From positions 1,132,489 to 1,196,488 of the forward strand of contig NMRA01000043.1 in the NCBI GenBank assembly GCA_002633005.1: 64,000 bases of DNA. The letters are read 5' to 3'. Positions 48,201 through 59,080 of this stretch are shown piece by piece. The notes below the pieces were generated by a model that was not told the DNA's origin, did not search any database, and was given only the letters and a program-made list of their open reading frames with translations. The DNA is from Phoronis australis (Eukaryota > Phoronida > Phoronidae). The translations under genes were made by a program, and so were the position numbers. The number at the start of each line of letters is the position of its first letter. Positions within the stretch are counted from its first letter, which is position 1.

Positions 48201-48859
48201 GAACAAGCGAGAAACACTCAGCGTCACACGTGTGATTTTGCAAAGTCTTCAGAGATCTTGCTTTTCTCGTGAAAAACTAGGCTTGTATAGCCTAATGATT
48301 AGGAACAATTGTCGAAAATACAGAATTTTTGGTAGATATTAGCGAACGGATTACTCACTGTTCTCTCGTAGACCGATTTTAGGACATCGGCCAAATTTCC
48401 AAGGTGATTAATAAACACAGGACCACTCACAATTCTGATATGCATTATGCTACGGAAAGTCCAATATGTTAACTGTCAACCCAGAAACATTTGGATAGTT
48501 ACCTTCAAACCAATGGGAATGTCCGAGTGCTTATTCTTTCTTCTAACCAACAAAAAGACAGATTTACCATCCCTTGACAGTGCTGCTGCGCTTATCGGTT
48601 GGAAAGAGTGTAAAACAGAACAAGACTAGGATATTGGTCGCTGAATAAGATCGATCAGCGTCTGTCAAAGGTTAGCAGGAGTTGGTTCACAATTTAGCTC
48701 ATGCACCTAAAAGGGCCTAGAGCAAAAACAAAACGAGTAAACTTACATTATCCAAGTCTTGCAGTAGTCCTTCAGTCTCTCAAGATCCGTCATGAGCACG
48801 TGGTCGGCTACTGTCTTAATGACCAGGCGGTGCTGCCTTCTTCGTTCTTCCTGGTCCAT
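45292..48859 (-). CDS. Single death effector domain protein, 103 residues (copy B)
   Basis: Exon 1 is 48747-48859 and exon 2 is 45292-45490, with the same splice sites and phase as copy A. Exon 2 is identical in protein to copy A; exon 1 differs by one residue (LMTDL here, LMSDL in A). The intron is 3.26 kb, against 1.36 kb in A, because it retains a longer LINE plus a MITE fragment. Near identity in introns and flanks points to a very recent duplication or to the second allele. Function as for copy A: cytosolic homotypic DED contacts are expected, and the partner is unknown. Nothing in either copy disrupts the frame. Confidence 0.8.
46507..47962 (-). mobile_element. Tx1/L1-like LINE, 5'-to-RT portion, decayed (copy B intron)
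   Basis: On the minus strand the element reads in order as follows. The APE-type endonuclease end (VIWAGDFNLALDRSKAR, then ELSITDVWR, and after a frameshift RSRLDIFLISENL) lies at about 47950-47650. A connecting region follows (for example KRCLKNEKQQ at about 46960). The RT start (ETWRPISLLNVTYKL, then QTGFVSGRT, LLLLIDFEKAFDSLSW) ends at 46507. There are several stops and frameshifts. A C run with one N occurs at about 46815-46830. The GDFN, DVW and RLD endonuclease motifs are typical of the clade. The 3' half is absent. Confidence 0.85.
47966..48060 (+). repeat. Truncated MITE of the 12282 family
   Basis: 'tagattattacatggcgaag' and the following 75 bases match the left half of the element at 12282 to its centre, then the match stops. 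It abuts the 5' end of the LINE, marking an insertion or rearrangement boundary. Confidence 0.75.
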
Positions 48860-49749
48860 GGTCTCTTAGTGAATGTCCTTGTACAAAGAGAGTACTGTTC
48901 ATTGCGTCATTTAACACAGACAGCAGTTGCTGCATTGTTTTTCACAAAATATAGGGCAGTTTTTTGACAAAGTGTTCGTATAAATAACTATATAATTCTT
49001 TAATCCGACATATCAAATTTCAACTAGACTACCGTATAGAATGTATCTTGAGTATGAATAAACAAATAAAAATGCCAATAACTTTCGCTCAAATACAAGT
49101 CTTCATCAGGGGAATACAGAGAGAATGGAAAGTACAGACAAGGTATGTGCAAATGATAAAATAGGAACTACAGGTTGGGGTACAGTTCAGCAACGCTAGA
49201 ACCTACGTTAGGACCTCCCCAAAAGCAAGAGTTCGCGAGATTACATGACACTGTCGTGTATTTCAAACGAGAACTCGTGGTTTTGGCTAGATTTTTCAAA
49301 CCGCGAGAGAGCTACTAAACTCAACCTGAGCCCGGTCTCCAATCTCCGTACTCAGACTCATACTCATACTCGAGATTTCATACTCAAAATCGTGGTCACT
49401 GGAGTCGTACTCAAAAAGCGTATCCAATTTTGCATTTCGAGTAGACTCCAAACGTACTCAAATCTGACACTCATACTCGAGTTGCTATGGAACTCTTTAT
49501 GATGTGAAATGCAAAACCACGCAAAGTCGCGCTGATTCATCGTTCCCTATTGGCATAGACCACCTCAGCAACTACATTATCGTCTACTGTCTTTACAACT
49601 ACAAGAGTAGGCCTATAACGTGGAATTCTAAGTGTTCTGTACCTGTTATTCATTTTTTCAGTTTCAATACAATATTCTTATACCATTTCTTTGATACATT
49701 TGGCAATTATTAAGCTTTACCTCTTGAGTTCCTCATCTCCCGAAAATAT

Positions 49750-50195
49750 NGGTGAGTTTCCAAAAAGAAACACTTAGTTCCACTCAATAAAACTGTTATT
49801 CAGTGGGGTAACTGGTGGGGATAACATCACCGAACAATGTTGATAGAAACTGATTGCTAAAAACTTACCAAGTAATGTTGTGTAGTCATACTAATTACTA
49901 TAGACATAGAGCACACACGGGGCCTCAGCATCCACACACTTTTTGTCAGTTAGTTGACCCTGTTGACCGCAGTTGTCCACGAATATAGTAACCTTAGGTC
50001 TTTTGGGAATTTGTGGCCACCTGTCGAAGACTTGCACCAGGGAAATTAGCAGTAATAAGGCTTAGCGCGACGACGTATTTTGATAAAAATTCCATCTTTT
50101 ACCAGTTGTTTACATGCAGACAGTCACGCATGCGCAATTCAATCACCACTAGTACAACAGCGACACCGCGAGGAGAATTCTCCGAATAGCCCCAT
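49750..50195. other. Unmatched insert between copy B and the 50.2 kb block
   Basis: It starts after a single N with 'ggtgagtttcc'. No gene recognised. It separates two homologous blocks and may be a misplaced contig end. Confidence 0.4.
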
Positions 50196-50847
50196 TTTGC
50201 ATTTCTAGTAGACTCCAAACGTACTCAAATCTGACACTCATACTCGAGTTGCTATGGAACTCTTTATGATGTGAAATGCCAAACCACGCAAAATCGCGCT
50301 GATTCATCGTTCCCTATTGGCATAGACCACCCCAGCAACTACATTATCGTCTACTGTCTTTACAACTACAAGAGTAGGCCTATAACGTGGAATTCTAAGT
50401 GTTGTGTACCTGTTATTCATTTTTTCAGTTTCAATACAATATTCTTATACCATTTCTTTGATACATTTGACAATTATTAAGCTTTACCTCTTGAGTTCCT
50501 CATCTCACGAAAATATCTTAAGAAATTTGTAACAGCTTATCACATCAAAGAACCCCTGTTCTCTCTTGCTAATTTAGTATTGTCGTAGAACCCATTGCTG
50601 TGTAGGAACAGAGACCGTAGAGAGAGAGAGACGTTTCACCTAGCGAAATCCTATTGGACGACCACTGGCGGCCATTGTTGTTTCATGGACCGTAGAGACG
50701 TCTAGCGGGTGTGTGTGCGAAAAAAGGAATATGGCTGATACTCTGGTCAGTGGTCACAGAGACAAGATATTTTATCTGATCTTGTAGTTCATATAGATTT
50801 CCCATAGTTAATACTTCTGAGAATAGTGCTGCTTCAAGTAACTTCAA
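50196..50847 (+). repeat. Third copy of the DED-locus right flank
   Basis: Matches 43468-44126 at high identity to the exact base where copy A meets the gap, then continues into new sequence. A frame at 50271-50480 repeats those at 43547-43756 and 49504-49713, but looks like conserved non-coding sequence. Confidence 0.8.
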
Positions 50848-50855
50848 AACAAGAT

Positions 50856-52152
50856 ATGGCGGCTGCAGTCCCTAAAAAGAGGATGAGAGGAGCTTTTTGC
50901 GCTGCAGCAACAGTAAGTTGAAAAATCGGGGTTTGAACTTCTCCCCAATGAATGATAAAGACAGGTGAGATATACGAGTGATACAAAAAATTCTTTTTGT
51001 GAATATGCTGCCAGTCGCCCATTGATGTTGGCAAAGTGATTTGAAATTGTCTTACCTGTAAGTTTCAAGGTTTTATTTGATCACTCAAAGCAAAATACAT
51101 GGCCTTGATGATGGGTACTTGATTTTAGAGCCTACTCCCACTGAAAAACGCCCGTTATTCAGTGGTAGTAACTGGTTCTAGAATGAATTTTGAGTCAGGG
51201 ACTCACCTATCAAACTATAACCGAAATTGTCCTGCACGTGTTTCACGACTTAGGGCCTACTGATAACTGGTGTTTCTATTCTATGATTGGATCTAAATTG
51301 TAATTTCTTTCATTTCTTCAATTCACTTTAGTGTTTATACATTCAGATCCAAGAGATAGGTGATAAACAGCAAATGTGTGGACCTGCTAAGGAGAAATGC
51401 TGTGATGTTAACTTAGTCCAGTAGACTAGTATGTGTTTAGGTCTAAACTGTGATGGGCCTTCATTATACTTTCAAGGACCTATAGTCCGAAGAGTCATTA
51501 CTTGAAAAATATATCAATCAGGCGTTACTCCAAAGCAACATTACTTAGAAGAGTGATTACTTTGGGAAAGAGTGAGTGACGCTGCATAGACAATATTGCT
51601 GATGCCACATATTTTTTCCTGCATGTTGTATTTGTTATAATGTAAATGATATTTTTCCAGCCAATAGGTCACAGCTACGACACGAGTGAGCCCAGTGAAA
51701 CACCCCCATCTGCTGAGCACCATAGAGGGCTGCTTTAGTAAAGCTCTTAGGGGAGGTAATAGGACATAATTAATAATGACCACAATTTTATCCTCCATGA
51801 CTGATGGTTTTGTTATATCTATTGTATTGCTACCTGAAGCTCACCTCTCTAAATACTATAGTTATAAAAAGCGGACTCTGTTGTTTTTGATTTCATGACT
51901 TGGATGTATACATTTATTGATCTGAAGTGGTATTTTTTAAGTATTTATTTGGTTTAACACACTTGGGATTTTTAAATCCCTTTGATTAAAAAATATGCTG
52001 AAAATCAGAGGATGAGCCTTGAGCCAGGCTGTGTGTTAAAAATGTAGGTGTGTGTGGACAAGTAGGCAGTTGTAGGCAGTTAATATGTGTAGATGCCTTA
52101 AATGTATTTTTGTATTCATTCATTTCAGAAAGTTGTTGACTTGCATGAGAAA
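50856..52152 (+). CDS. Possible gene start: short basic first exon plus 24-base microexon
   Basis: ATG at 50856 opens 19 codons beginning MAAAVPKKRMRGAF, ending at ACA|GTAAGT in phase 0. At 52129-52152 a 24-base segment between 'ttcatttcag' and AAA|GTAAGT encodes KVVDLHEK and joins in frame. If the second donor is not used, the frame instead runs on to 52386, through the duplicated block. The first exon is partly repeated at 52438-52490 in degraded form. The two exons are too short to assign a family. This gene starts divergently from the DED gene, so the roughly 1-1.2 kb between them could be a shared promoter region. Confidence 0.35.
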
Positions 52153-52315
52153 GTAAGTCATGCGAGGATGCCGAAAAGTCTACACCCAGCGGTCCCTATT
52201 GTGCCTGTGACTGTAGAGGGAATTGTCAGTGGTGCCGTCGGATTAGGCATGGCGCCAGTAACTGCAGCATCTTTGGTGCTACCATCAGAGATCGTAGATA
52301 GGGAGACAGTCCACA

Positions 52316-52770
52316 TAGCAAAATCCCATCGAACGGCCACTTTGACTGGCGGACAGTGTTGTTTCATGGACCGTAGAGACGTCTAGCGAGTGTGCGTGCA
52401 ATAAACAAATGTGGCAAGATATCATGGCTACCGTCGGTAAAAAATCAATGGGGCTTTTTGCACTGCCTACGGCTGCAGCAACAGTTAATTGAAAATTCGT
52501 GGCTTATGCTTTTTTGCTTCCCCAATGATTAAGATAGGTGATGCTCATGATTGAAACAGAGGATATTTCTGCGTGAAACTGTTGCCAGTCACTCAGTGAT
52601 GGACCGAGTGATTTGAACATAAATAGTTGGCATGATTTTGGGAACTACTGATTAGTTTATTCTGATTAGTTTATTCTGATTAGTTTATTCTAGGCACATT
52701 TATGCTTCTAATTACTTTCTTTCATTTCGTTCTGCAGACTTAATACATTCAGATCTAAAAGATAATTATA
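52316..52770 (+). repeat. Degraded second copy of 50640-51365
   Basis: 'tggaccgtagagacgtctagcg' and about 300 further bases match 50690-51040, and 'tttctttcattt..ttcattcagatc' blocks match 51310-51360. The first-exon copy here contains stops and substitutions. Confidence 0.65.
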
Positions 52771-52836
52771 TTTACTATTACTTACTAATTTACTATTGTT
52801 TTTTTCATATATTTGTTTTATATCTTAAACTGGACG

Positions 52837-53110
52837 ATCGCCGCACCAATAGAAAAGTTCATGTTCAGTTCAACGTTTCGTCTTTTCATTAGACATCATC
52901 AGGATCATATTTACAACAATTCAGGACAACAAGTGCCAACATACAGCTCAGGTAACATCCATAGAGTGAAGTGGGAGATACATAGAATATGGTCCGTAGC
53001 TGGTCATCAGTTGTCCTGAATTGTTGTAAATATGATCCTGATGATGTCTCATGAAAAGACGAAACGTTGAATTGAACATGATTTTTTTATTTGTGCGGCG
53101 ATCGTCCGGT
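52837..53110. mobile_element. Penelope terminal hairpin with two hammerhead-like cores
   Basis: Arms 52837-52930 and about 53010-53105 are inverted repeats. The interior (52931-53009) is the reverse complement of the sequence following the GIY-YIG stop at 28805-28890. Each arm contains CTGATGA, then a 4-bp stem GTCT/AGAC closed by a 7-base loop, then GAAAC (plus strand 53038-53065; minus strand 52875-52902). That is the conserved core order of a hammerhead ribozyme. Penelope-like elements are known to carry hammerheads in their terminal repeats. A convincing stem I and cleavage triplet were not identified by eye. Confidence 0.6.
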
Positions 53111-53829
53111 TTTTGAGCTTATTGTGGCCAAAAACTGATTTAATTGTTTTATATCTATTCTTGATTATTTATTATTATTTATTTTTTCTTTATTTGCTAT
53201 TGTATTATTTAAATTATTTCTTGTGATCCCATACAGTCAACATCCTGGCTGTCGTTGATCAATAATCTTTATAATATGATCATGATATATGTACTTCAGT
53301 ACATTAATATTACTTTAAGTGGTTTGGGAACCTATTTGATTATTTGCCATAGGAAGTGGTGAAGGAAGTGTTTTTTAAAAGGCACATTGAGCCATACATC
53401 TGTGAGCACTTCGGTAGTATGTGTAGTACCTTGGAAACTTGTTACACTCAAGTGACGATGTCGTTTGTTTAGATTTTTGTTTTGACATGGGTCTTAAAAC
53501 ATCAAGGCGTCCTTATATTATTTACTTTGAGGTTGGCCAGCCGACACAGGCTGAATACGCCTTTAACTAAATGCTGATAGTCGATTTAACAAATGTGAAT
53601 GATTTATGAGAGCTGGAAAGCACAGGTTTACTGGTCTTCAGGCGGGAATTCCATCTCTTGCTGGTTTGGAACCCCTACCCCTCTTGCGTCCAGTTTCATT
53701 CACCACAACCCACCCCAATTCGCTACCCATTTCAGATACCATCTGGCACGGCTGCTTGGGGTCCAGTGAATCAGTCCCAAATAGCGACTCAACTATGCTC
53801 CCTAGAACTACTACGTTTTTGTGAGTTTT
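53111..53829. other. No gene recognised
   Basis: AT-rich, with TTATTATTTA runs near 53170-53220. A plus frame at 53606-53824 is proline/leucine-rich with no splice context. Confidence 0.4.
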
Positions 53830-55000
53830 CTAGTTTGAATTCTCAATATGATTGAAAATAAGTAGGGAACTTTTCATGCAATGCGCCTAATTTAAGGACT
53901 AAGTCCCTAAATGTTTTGACTGAATTAAGAGCTCAGTTTTTAGTTATATTATTATAAAACATCGTAAGTCCAAAGAGGAGGTCATAATTATGATAAAATG
54001 ATAGAGAAATATAAAAACTGTGAGCAAAGAACAAAGAATGCCTAAAAGATTTACTAACTCATTTGAGTACAGGCAGATCCAGGGTGGGGGGTCAAAGGGG
54101 TCTGGACCCCCCATGTTGCTTGATTGTAGTGATATCAATGCTAGAATTTTCAAATTGTTCACTTGGGCACCTTTCTTAAAAATCATTTTCCGATCCCCTG
54201 CCTTTAAAAAATCCCGTATATGACCCTGTTGGGTTGATATTTGGGACAGTATCATGTAAATGGGCACTGACACAACTGCTTGAATCTAGAACGTCTTTAA
54301 GATGCCAATTTTTGAAAGAAAGATCTGGACCCGTGTTTGGATGGCGTAAGAGGGCAGTTTTTAGACATTGGCGTAGGAAACATTTGATGGTTGGGGGAGG
54401 AGAGTGTACTAATTTTTAAATTTTATTTTAAAACAAAGTTTGTGCGTTGAAAGCTTACACAATTAATTGTTAATTAATTGATATTAACACCTGGAATATT
54501 GGGGGAAGAAAGCTATCTCCGCCCCCAACCTTTTGGTTGAGGGGAACCCCCCGTTTTTGCTCCTATCTCTTCTTCAGCAGATCCATTTGATGTTTATTAC
54601 ATTCCTGACCCGCCTGGACAAAATCCTACAGGTTCAGTACCTGCCCATTCTCCAATAACCTACTTTCATCTGCTCGGCTCTTATTACTGAGTCTCCCTCT
54701 TGCTTATGATGTGTTTCTCGTAATTTATATTACCTTTGCTGCCCAAATTTTTTCTTGATTTACTCTATATTTTGCCTATGTGTATTTTTCCATTACAGTG
54801 CTCGTGTTTTTTTTTTAATTCAATATTTTAAACAAAGACACTTCACTGACAATTTTGAATTTGACAAACTAAGATCGGCCATAGTCAATGCCTTGCGTAC
54901 TTCGTCTGCCCACACACACCTGCTAGGTGTCGCCACGGTCCATGACATTACAATGGCGGCGGCCTTGGTGAATAGCCTTGTTAGCGTCTTTGGTAACCTG
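53830..55000 (+). repeat. Dispersed repeat pair, copy 2 (with 20560-21640)
   Basis: Same-orientation mate of 20560-21640. The start codon at 54953 opens MAAALVNSLVSVF, ending at TTTG|GTAACC. No following exon was recognised. Near the start it shares the G-rich 'gatccagggtgggg' block. Confidence 0.55.
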
Positions 55001-56635
55001 ATGTCAAAACTTAGTATTTTACAGGGATGTATCAAGTTAGTTGACATTTGGCGCGTGAGTTAAAAAACAATACATGTACAGGCATTCAGAGTTCACCAGT
55101 GAACGGGACGATCGATACGCCTACTTAGAAATCAGCAAACAAAATCTGGAATACCATTCGGGGATTGAAGAATTATAGATGACTAAACTATGACGTGAAA
55201 TGTACCTGACAGGGAAGCAAACTGTTTTTAACTTTCCTCGCCTCCTCGTCTTTTGGAAACCTTACAAACCGTAGACACACCTACTGAAATAAGGGCAGCA
55301 CAAACTTCTCACACGACTTTTCTCACAACTGCTTTCGACACTTGTAATGACTCGCCGACAAGGGATTAGAATGCGCCTGTTGCCAGGAATCGTAGAGTAA
55401 GGAGTTCATGAATTGGCGGCGATGACATGCAGTGATACAGCGGGTTAATAAGATGAAGAATAAGGAGATTTAAAGGAGAATGCCACCCAAAAAACAACCT
55501 ATTTCGTATCAATTAAGATCGAGTAGTTCTACTCCATAACGACACGTTCGGTTGCGTTACCTGACACCTGACGGCAGAAGGAGGCGTTGAAATTATCCAA
55601 TGACGTAATTGGTTTCACACGCAGTCTTTTCAGTAGTTCACAACACGGGTTACTGGTGTCAGCTTATCGCTTGACTTCTTCGTTTAACGCCAAAAAATCA
55701 TCAAACTTCGATGTAAAACCCTTAAAAATACACCGAGTTCTTAAACGTGTTGTTCTATTTCGCTGTTACGGATTCATTGGTATTTGGACACACCCGGGCC
55801 GTAGCCTACAAAGATCGGCAAGGTCCGTAGCAGGAGTTTGGGGTGAGTTCGGAGATAAATTCGAACTATTCTTCCGTGAAATACAGACAGGAGAGCATAG
55901 ATTTGTGTTATTTAGACTTGTGATTTTTTGTGTTCTATACACACAAAAGGCTTGTTATCCCGGCCTGTGGCTCGGAACCCGATCAGGCCGTAGTTGTCGC
56001 CGGGACGTGCACGAACATCAACCAGCATGAGTTGGAAACTGTACTTACAGTCACGAAAAAAATATAATAGTGAGCCAAAGAAATAATTTACATGTAATTA
56101 TTTATGTAAATTAGCCACGAAACTGAAAATCTACTTACTTGTCGGGGGGCCGCGAAGTCGGGTTCACCTTCCACAGACCGTCACAGGGCAAAGATTGTAC
56201 AGTAACAATGATTTGAATAATGTATTTTGCATTTCTAAATAAAAATTCCCCTAGCATGTGACCATAGCATATAAAATCGAGTAATTGTTTCACAACAGCT
56301 TTCTGTCAGCAAACACTGAATTAGCATGCGCTCACACGGCCTCGGTGCCCGGTCAATTACTTTTATTGCCGACATCAAAAATCGGTAACGCAGTGGTTTA
56401 TTCATTGCTGGCTGCTCAACATTTNACAAGTCAAGGCTTCGCAGCACTGGCTGGAGCATAAACAGACATTACGTCGGACGTTTTGTTTGAGTAGGCTTGT
56501 GAACGTACGGTCGGGATTAATAAAGGATTAACTCGAACCAATCTTCAGTCAATCTTCGCACCGAAAGCTATTAGCACCGGTCTGTAACAACCTGCGCCCA
56601 CCCACACACGGGGAAAACGTGACAAAGGTAAACTA
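55001..56635. other. No firm gene
   Basis: A 147-codon plus frame at 55587-56030 has a CRE-like TGACGTAA at its start and a possible donor (TGGG|GTGAGT) inside, but no recognisable protein. One ambiguous base lies at 56425. Confidence 0.3.
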
Positions 56636-57340
56636 CGGAGATTGGAGACCGGGCGCAGGGCTTAGAGAATGATATAAGGTAAACTACTGAGAAGGCAGGT
56701 GCAGATGGTACAATGGGAACTACAGAAAGGGCATGAGCTAATTATAACGTTTAACGTCAATAAACATGTGCTGCAGAGAAAACGGGATTACGACAGATAG
56801 CTTAGCTGAAATTGAAAGCGTTCCAATTTCAAAGCTGCTTCAGCCAAAAAGCTGAAATCACTTCAACTCTAAGTCAGGCCGACTTTAGACCAGTTCCAAT
56901 AATGATAGCATAAGGTCTTGAGCAAAAATACACGTCATACCTGTCGTAAAGTCTGTTTAGAAAACCTGATTCCTTCTAGCTCCAACGATGAGAATTTTAT
57001 CAACTTCGTTTGAAAGTCACTGGTGACTGACTGACTGGTCGTTTTTCGTATGACGCTGGGGAAAACCCGAGCTGACTAAGTCCCGGGGGCCTTTGAAAAC
57101 CCCAGCAGTGTAAACAAAGTTCGATATTGATTGGCATGGCCCTTTTAGAAATTTGGCCTTTGTTCAAACTCAATGTGAAAGACGGTTCGGGTTGCAGGCA
57201 GGTTGTTATCGGCCATTGTTTGGCAGATTGTAAAACGACTCTGAAAAAATAATCATTGACATATCCGTACAGGTATTGCATGGCAAAATAATCATTGACA
57301 TATCCGTACAGGTATTGCATGGCAAAATAATCGTAAAGGT
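56636..57340 (-). repeat. Copy of the DED 5'-flank module; includes a 39-base tandem duplication
   Basis: Matches 13480-14460 block by block in the same orientation. At about 57250-57327 the segment 'ataatcattgacatatccgt' and its next 19 bases occur twice in tandem, where the 14.4 kb copy has one. No DED exon was found on the minus side of this module. Confidence 0.6.
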
Positions 57341-57649
57341 GTTGTATAGAGCACCAATTAGCGCAGATATACAGGTGTTACATGACACCTGAGAAAGCAA
57401 GAGAGAGAAGGATTGTTCTTATCATGCAGTTTGTAAGTGATCAGTAAGCACGGTCGCTACCAAACACCAAAACATAAGTACTCAAAATTTTCTAGACATT
57501 TCCAATATTTTTGCTGCAAATGAAATGTACTGGCATAAGTGAGTGTCGTGGCTTAATAATTTATGGTGCCACGACACAATCCAGTTTCAGTTTCACTTTC
57601 GCTCATTTCGAGAACAGATTTTTCGAGCATGACACTGAATACACCAAAG

Positions 57650-57730
57650 CTAAGTCTGTACTCGAGTTGAGTATGAAGTGTGAGTTTGAGTATGATTCGA
57701 GTCTGAGTACGGAGATTGGAGACCGGGCCC
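57650..57730. repeat. Inverted ACTC-type simple repeat
   Basis: Degenerate GAGT/GTACTC repeat. Its end (ggagattggagaccgggc) is the reverse complement of the sequence at about 43376-43395 in the DED flank. Confidence 0.6.
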
Positions 57731-57827
57731 AGTTCACTCAATGTTATTGTTAGCCTAGGATCTTATTGACGAGTCTGTGTATTCAGTTTAGGACTACAAA
57801 GCGAGGTGTGTCATAAGTTAGCCAAAT

Positions 57828-58037
57828 TTGAACATTTTTCTTGGAATCTACAAACCGTGGTCCGACAAATTCAAGAGAATTGGGCGAGAAACCCGAGTGG
57901 ATGTTGCCGCCAGCAGGGCAGCCGTAGCATACCGTGCAGCACTGTACCTTGTCTACTACTACGTAGTTATATCAACTGTGAAAAAAGGCGTCATGACCTG
58001 GTATAAGATATTGCATGCTCAATTGCCTTTTCCCTAG
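57828..58037 (+). CDS. Possible small membrane protein exon
   Basis: A 69-codon frame starts MNIFLGIYKPWSDKFKRIG and contains a hydrophobic stretch, ALYLVYYYVVISTV, flanked by basic residues. No upstream or downstream exon, family or polyadenylation signal is clear. An overlapping frame in another phase is also open. Confidence 0.25.
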   Translation: MNIFLGIYKPWSDKFKRIGRETRVDVAASRAAVAYRAALYLVYYYVVISTVKKGVMTWYKILHAQLPFP

Positions 58038-58439
58038 CTTGTTATGTAGTCACCAACGGGGATTTTTAAGATGTTACTGTTTTTGCTTTAGTTTTGAACG
58101 GTGAGTGACTATACATTTCTATCGCATGATGTGCGTCCACGTGCATTGTGATTCAGTACAATTACTTGAAAAGTAAACACGAGCATAGAACTCTAGCCTT
58201 GGAATGCCAACTCCCTCACGTGACCTATGTATTCTAAACTACTCAAAAAGTAACGTCCCCTTCATACTTTTCTGGATAACTTCAAGAAGAAATAATAAAA
58301 CAAGACAGTTATTTCACCACGAGAAAGTTTAATTCAAGACACATCTTTCGATATCACACTTGCTAGAAGTTTGTACAGGAAAATGAATTTAATTTGGCGA
58401 TAAAATTAATATACAAATCAAAAACAGAAGTCTCAAAAT

Positions 58440-59080
58440 GGCGACATGCCATAACGTAATACTAATCGGATCGGTTCCAGTCTATCTCATCAGTATGGAG
58501 GCACAGAACAGTTCTCACAGGGGTTTGTCTATCAGAACCTACGTCAATGGACTCTTCACCCTTTCTTCACTCTGTCAAAAACTGCATGCAAATAAAGAAA
58601 AGTTTTGAGTCATTTCACATCACAAGCCCTACAGATGAGCACAGGAACTTTATTCTCTCGTGTATTTTTGACCCTTTCACTCCCACTGAAAACCAAGCTA
58701 GACTAAGAAAAATAAGGGCAAAAAATGCAAAATGGGCACTTTTCACCCCAAAACCACGACTTCCCTGCTGATGTTCAACTAAAGCCAACACTAGATTCCA
58801 AAAGCAAATTTCCTACCGATTCCAAAAATGTGGTCCAAAAGAACTGTAAACCAAATCTGGCTTGTTTTAGGGCTACCTGAAATCGCGGCCAATTTCTCTG
58901 TTGCTACAAAGCAATGCACAAATGCAACATTGGGCCACCATCTTCAAGAAGTGTGCAGCTTCAGCCGAGCAAGTGGTCTTTTTTAATTCACAGCATGTTC
59001 ACAAATACAAACAAACCAAATTCACTTGGCTTACATACACTACCTAACTAAAAATTTCCCCCAAGCTTGGCCCACCTGAC
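58440..59080 (+). repeat. Second copy of the 14.6-16.1 kb repeat without the LINE tail
   Basis: 58480-58790 matches 14590-14880 and 58855-59080 matches 15816-16060. The LINE-like tail and gap of the first copy are absent here, and about 60 unrelated bases join the two blocks. Confidence 0.65.

Larger units (their letters stand above)
44523..49749 (-). repeat. DED locus, copy B
   Basis: Matches copy A at very high identity in two blocks: 44523-46705 with 40478-42667, and 48632-49749 with 42690-43797. About 1.9 kb unique to B lies between, holding the upstream part of a LINE and a MITE piece. The copy stops at a single N (49750), after which unrelated sequence begins. Confidence 0.85.

Noticed and set aside
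43547-50480. Frames starting MKCKTTQSRADSSFP repeated three times
   Set aside because: Repetition is explained by duplication of the locus flank, and no splice or domain evidence supports translation.
55587-56030. A 147-codon plus-strand open frame
   Set aside because: No recognisable domain; a strong donor lies inside it, and composition resembles upstream non-coding DNA.
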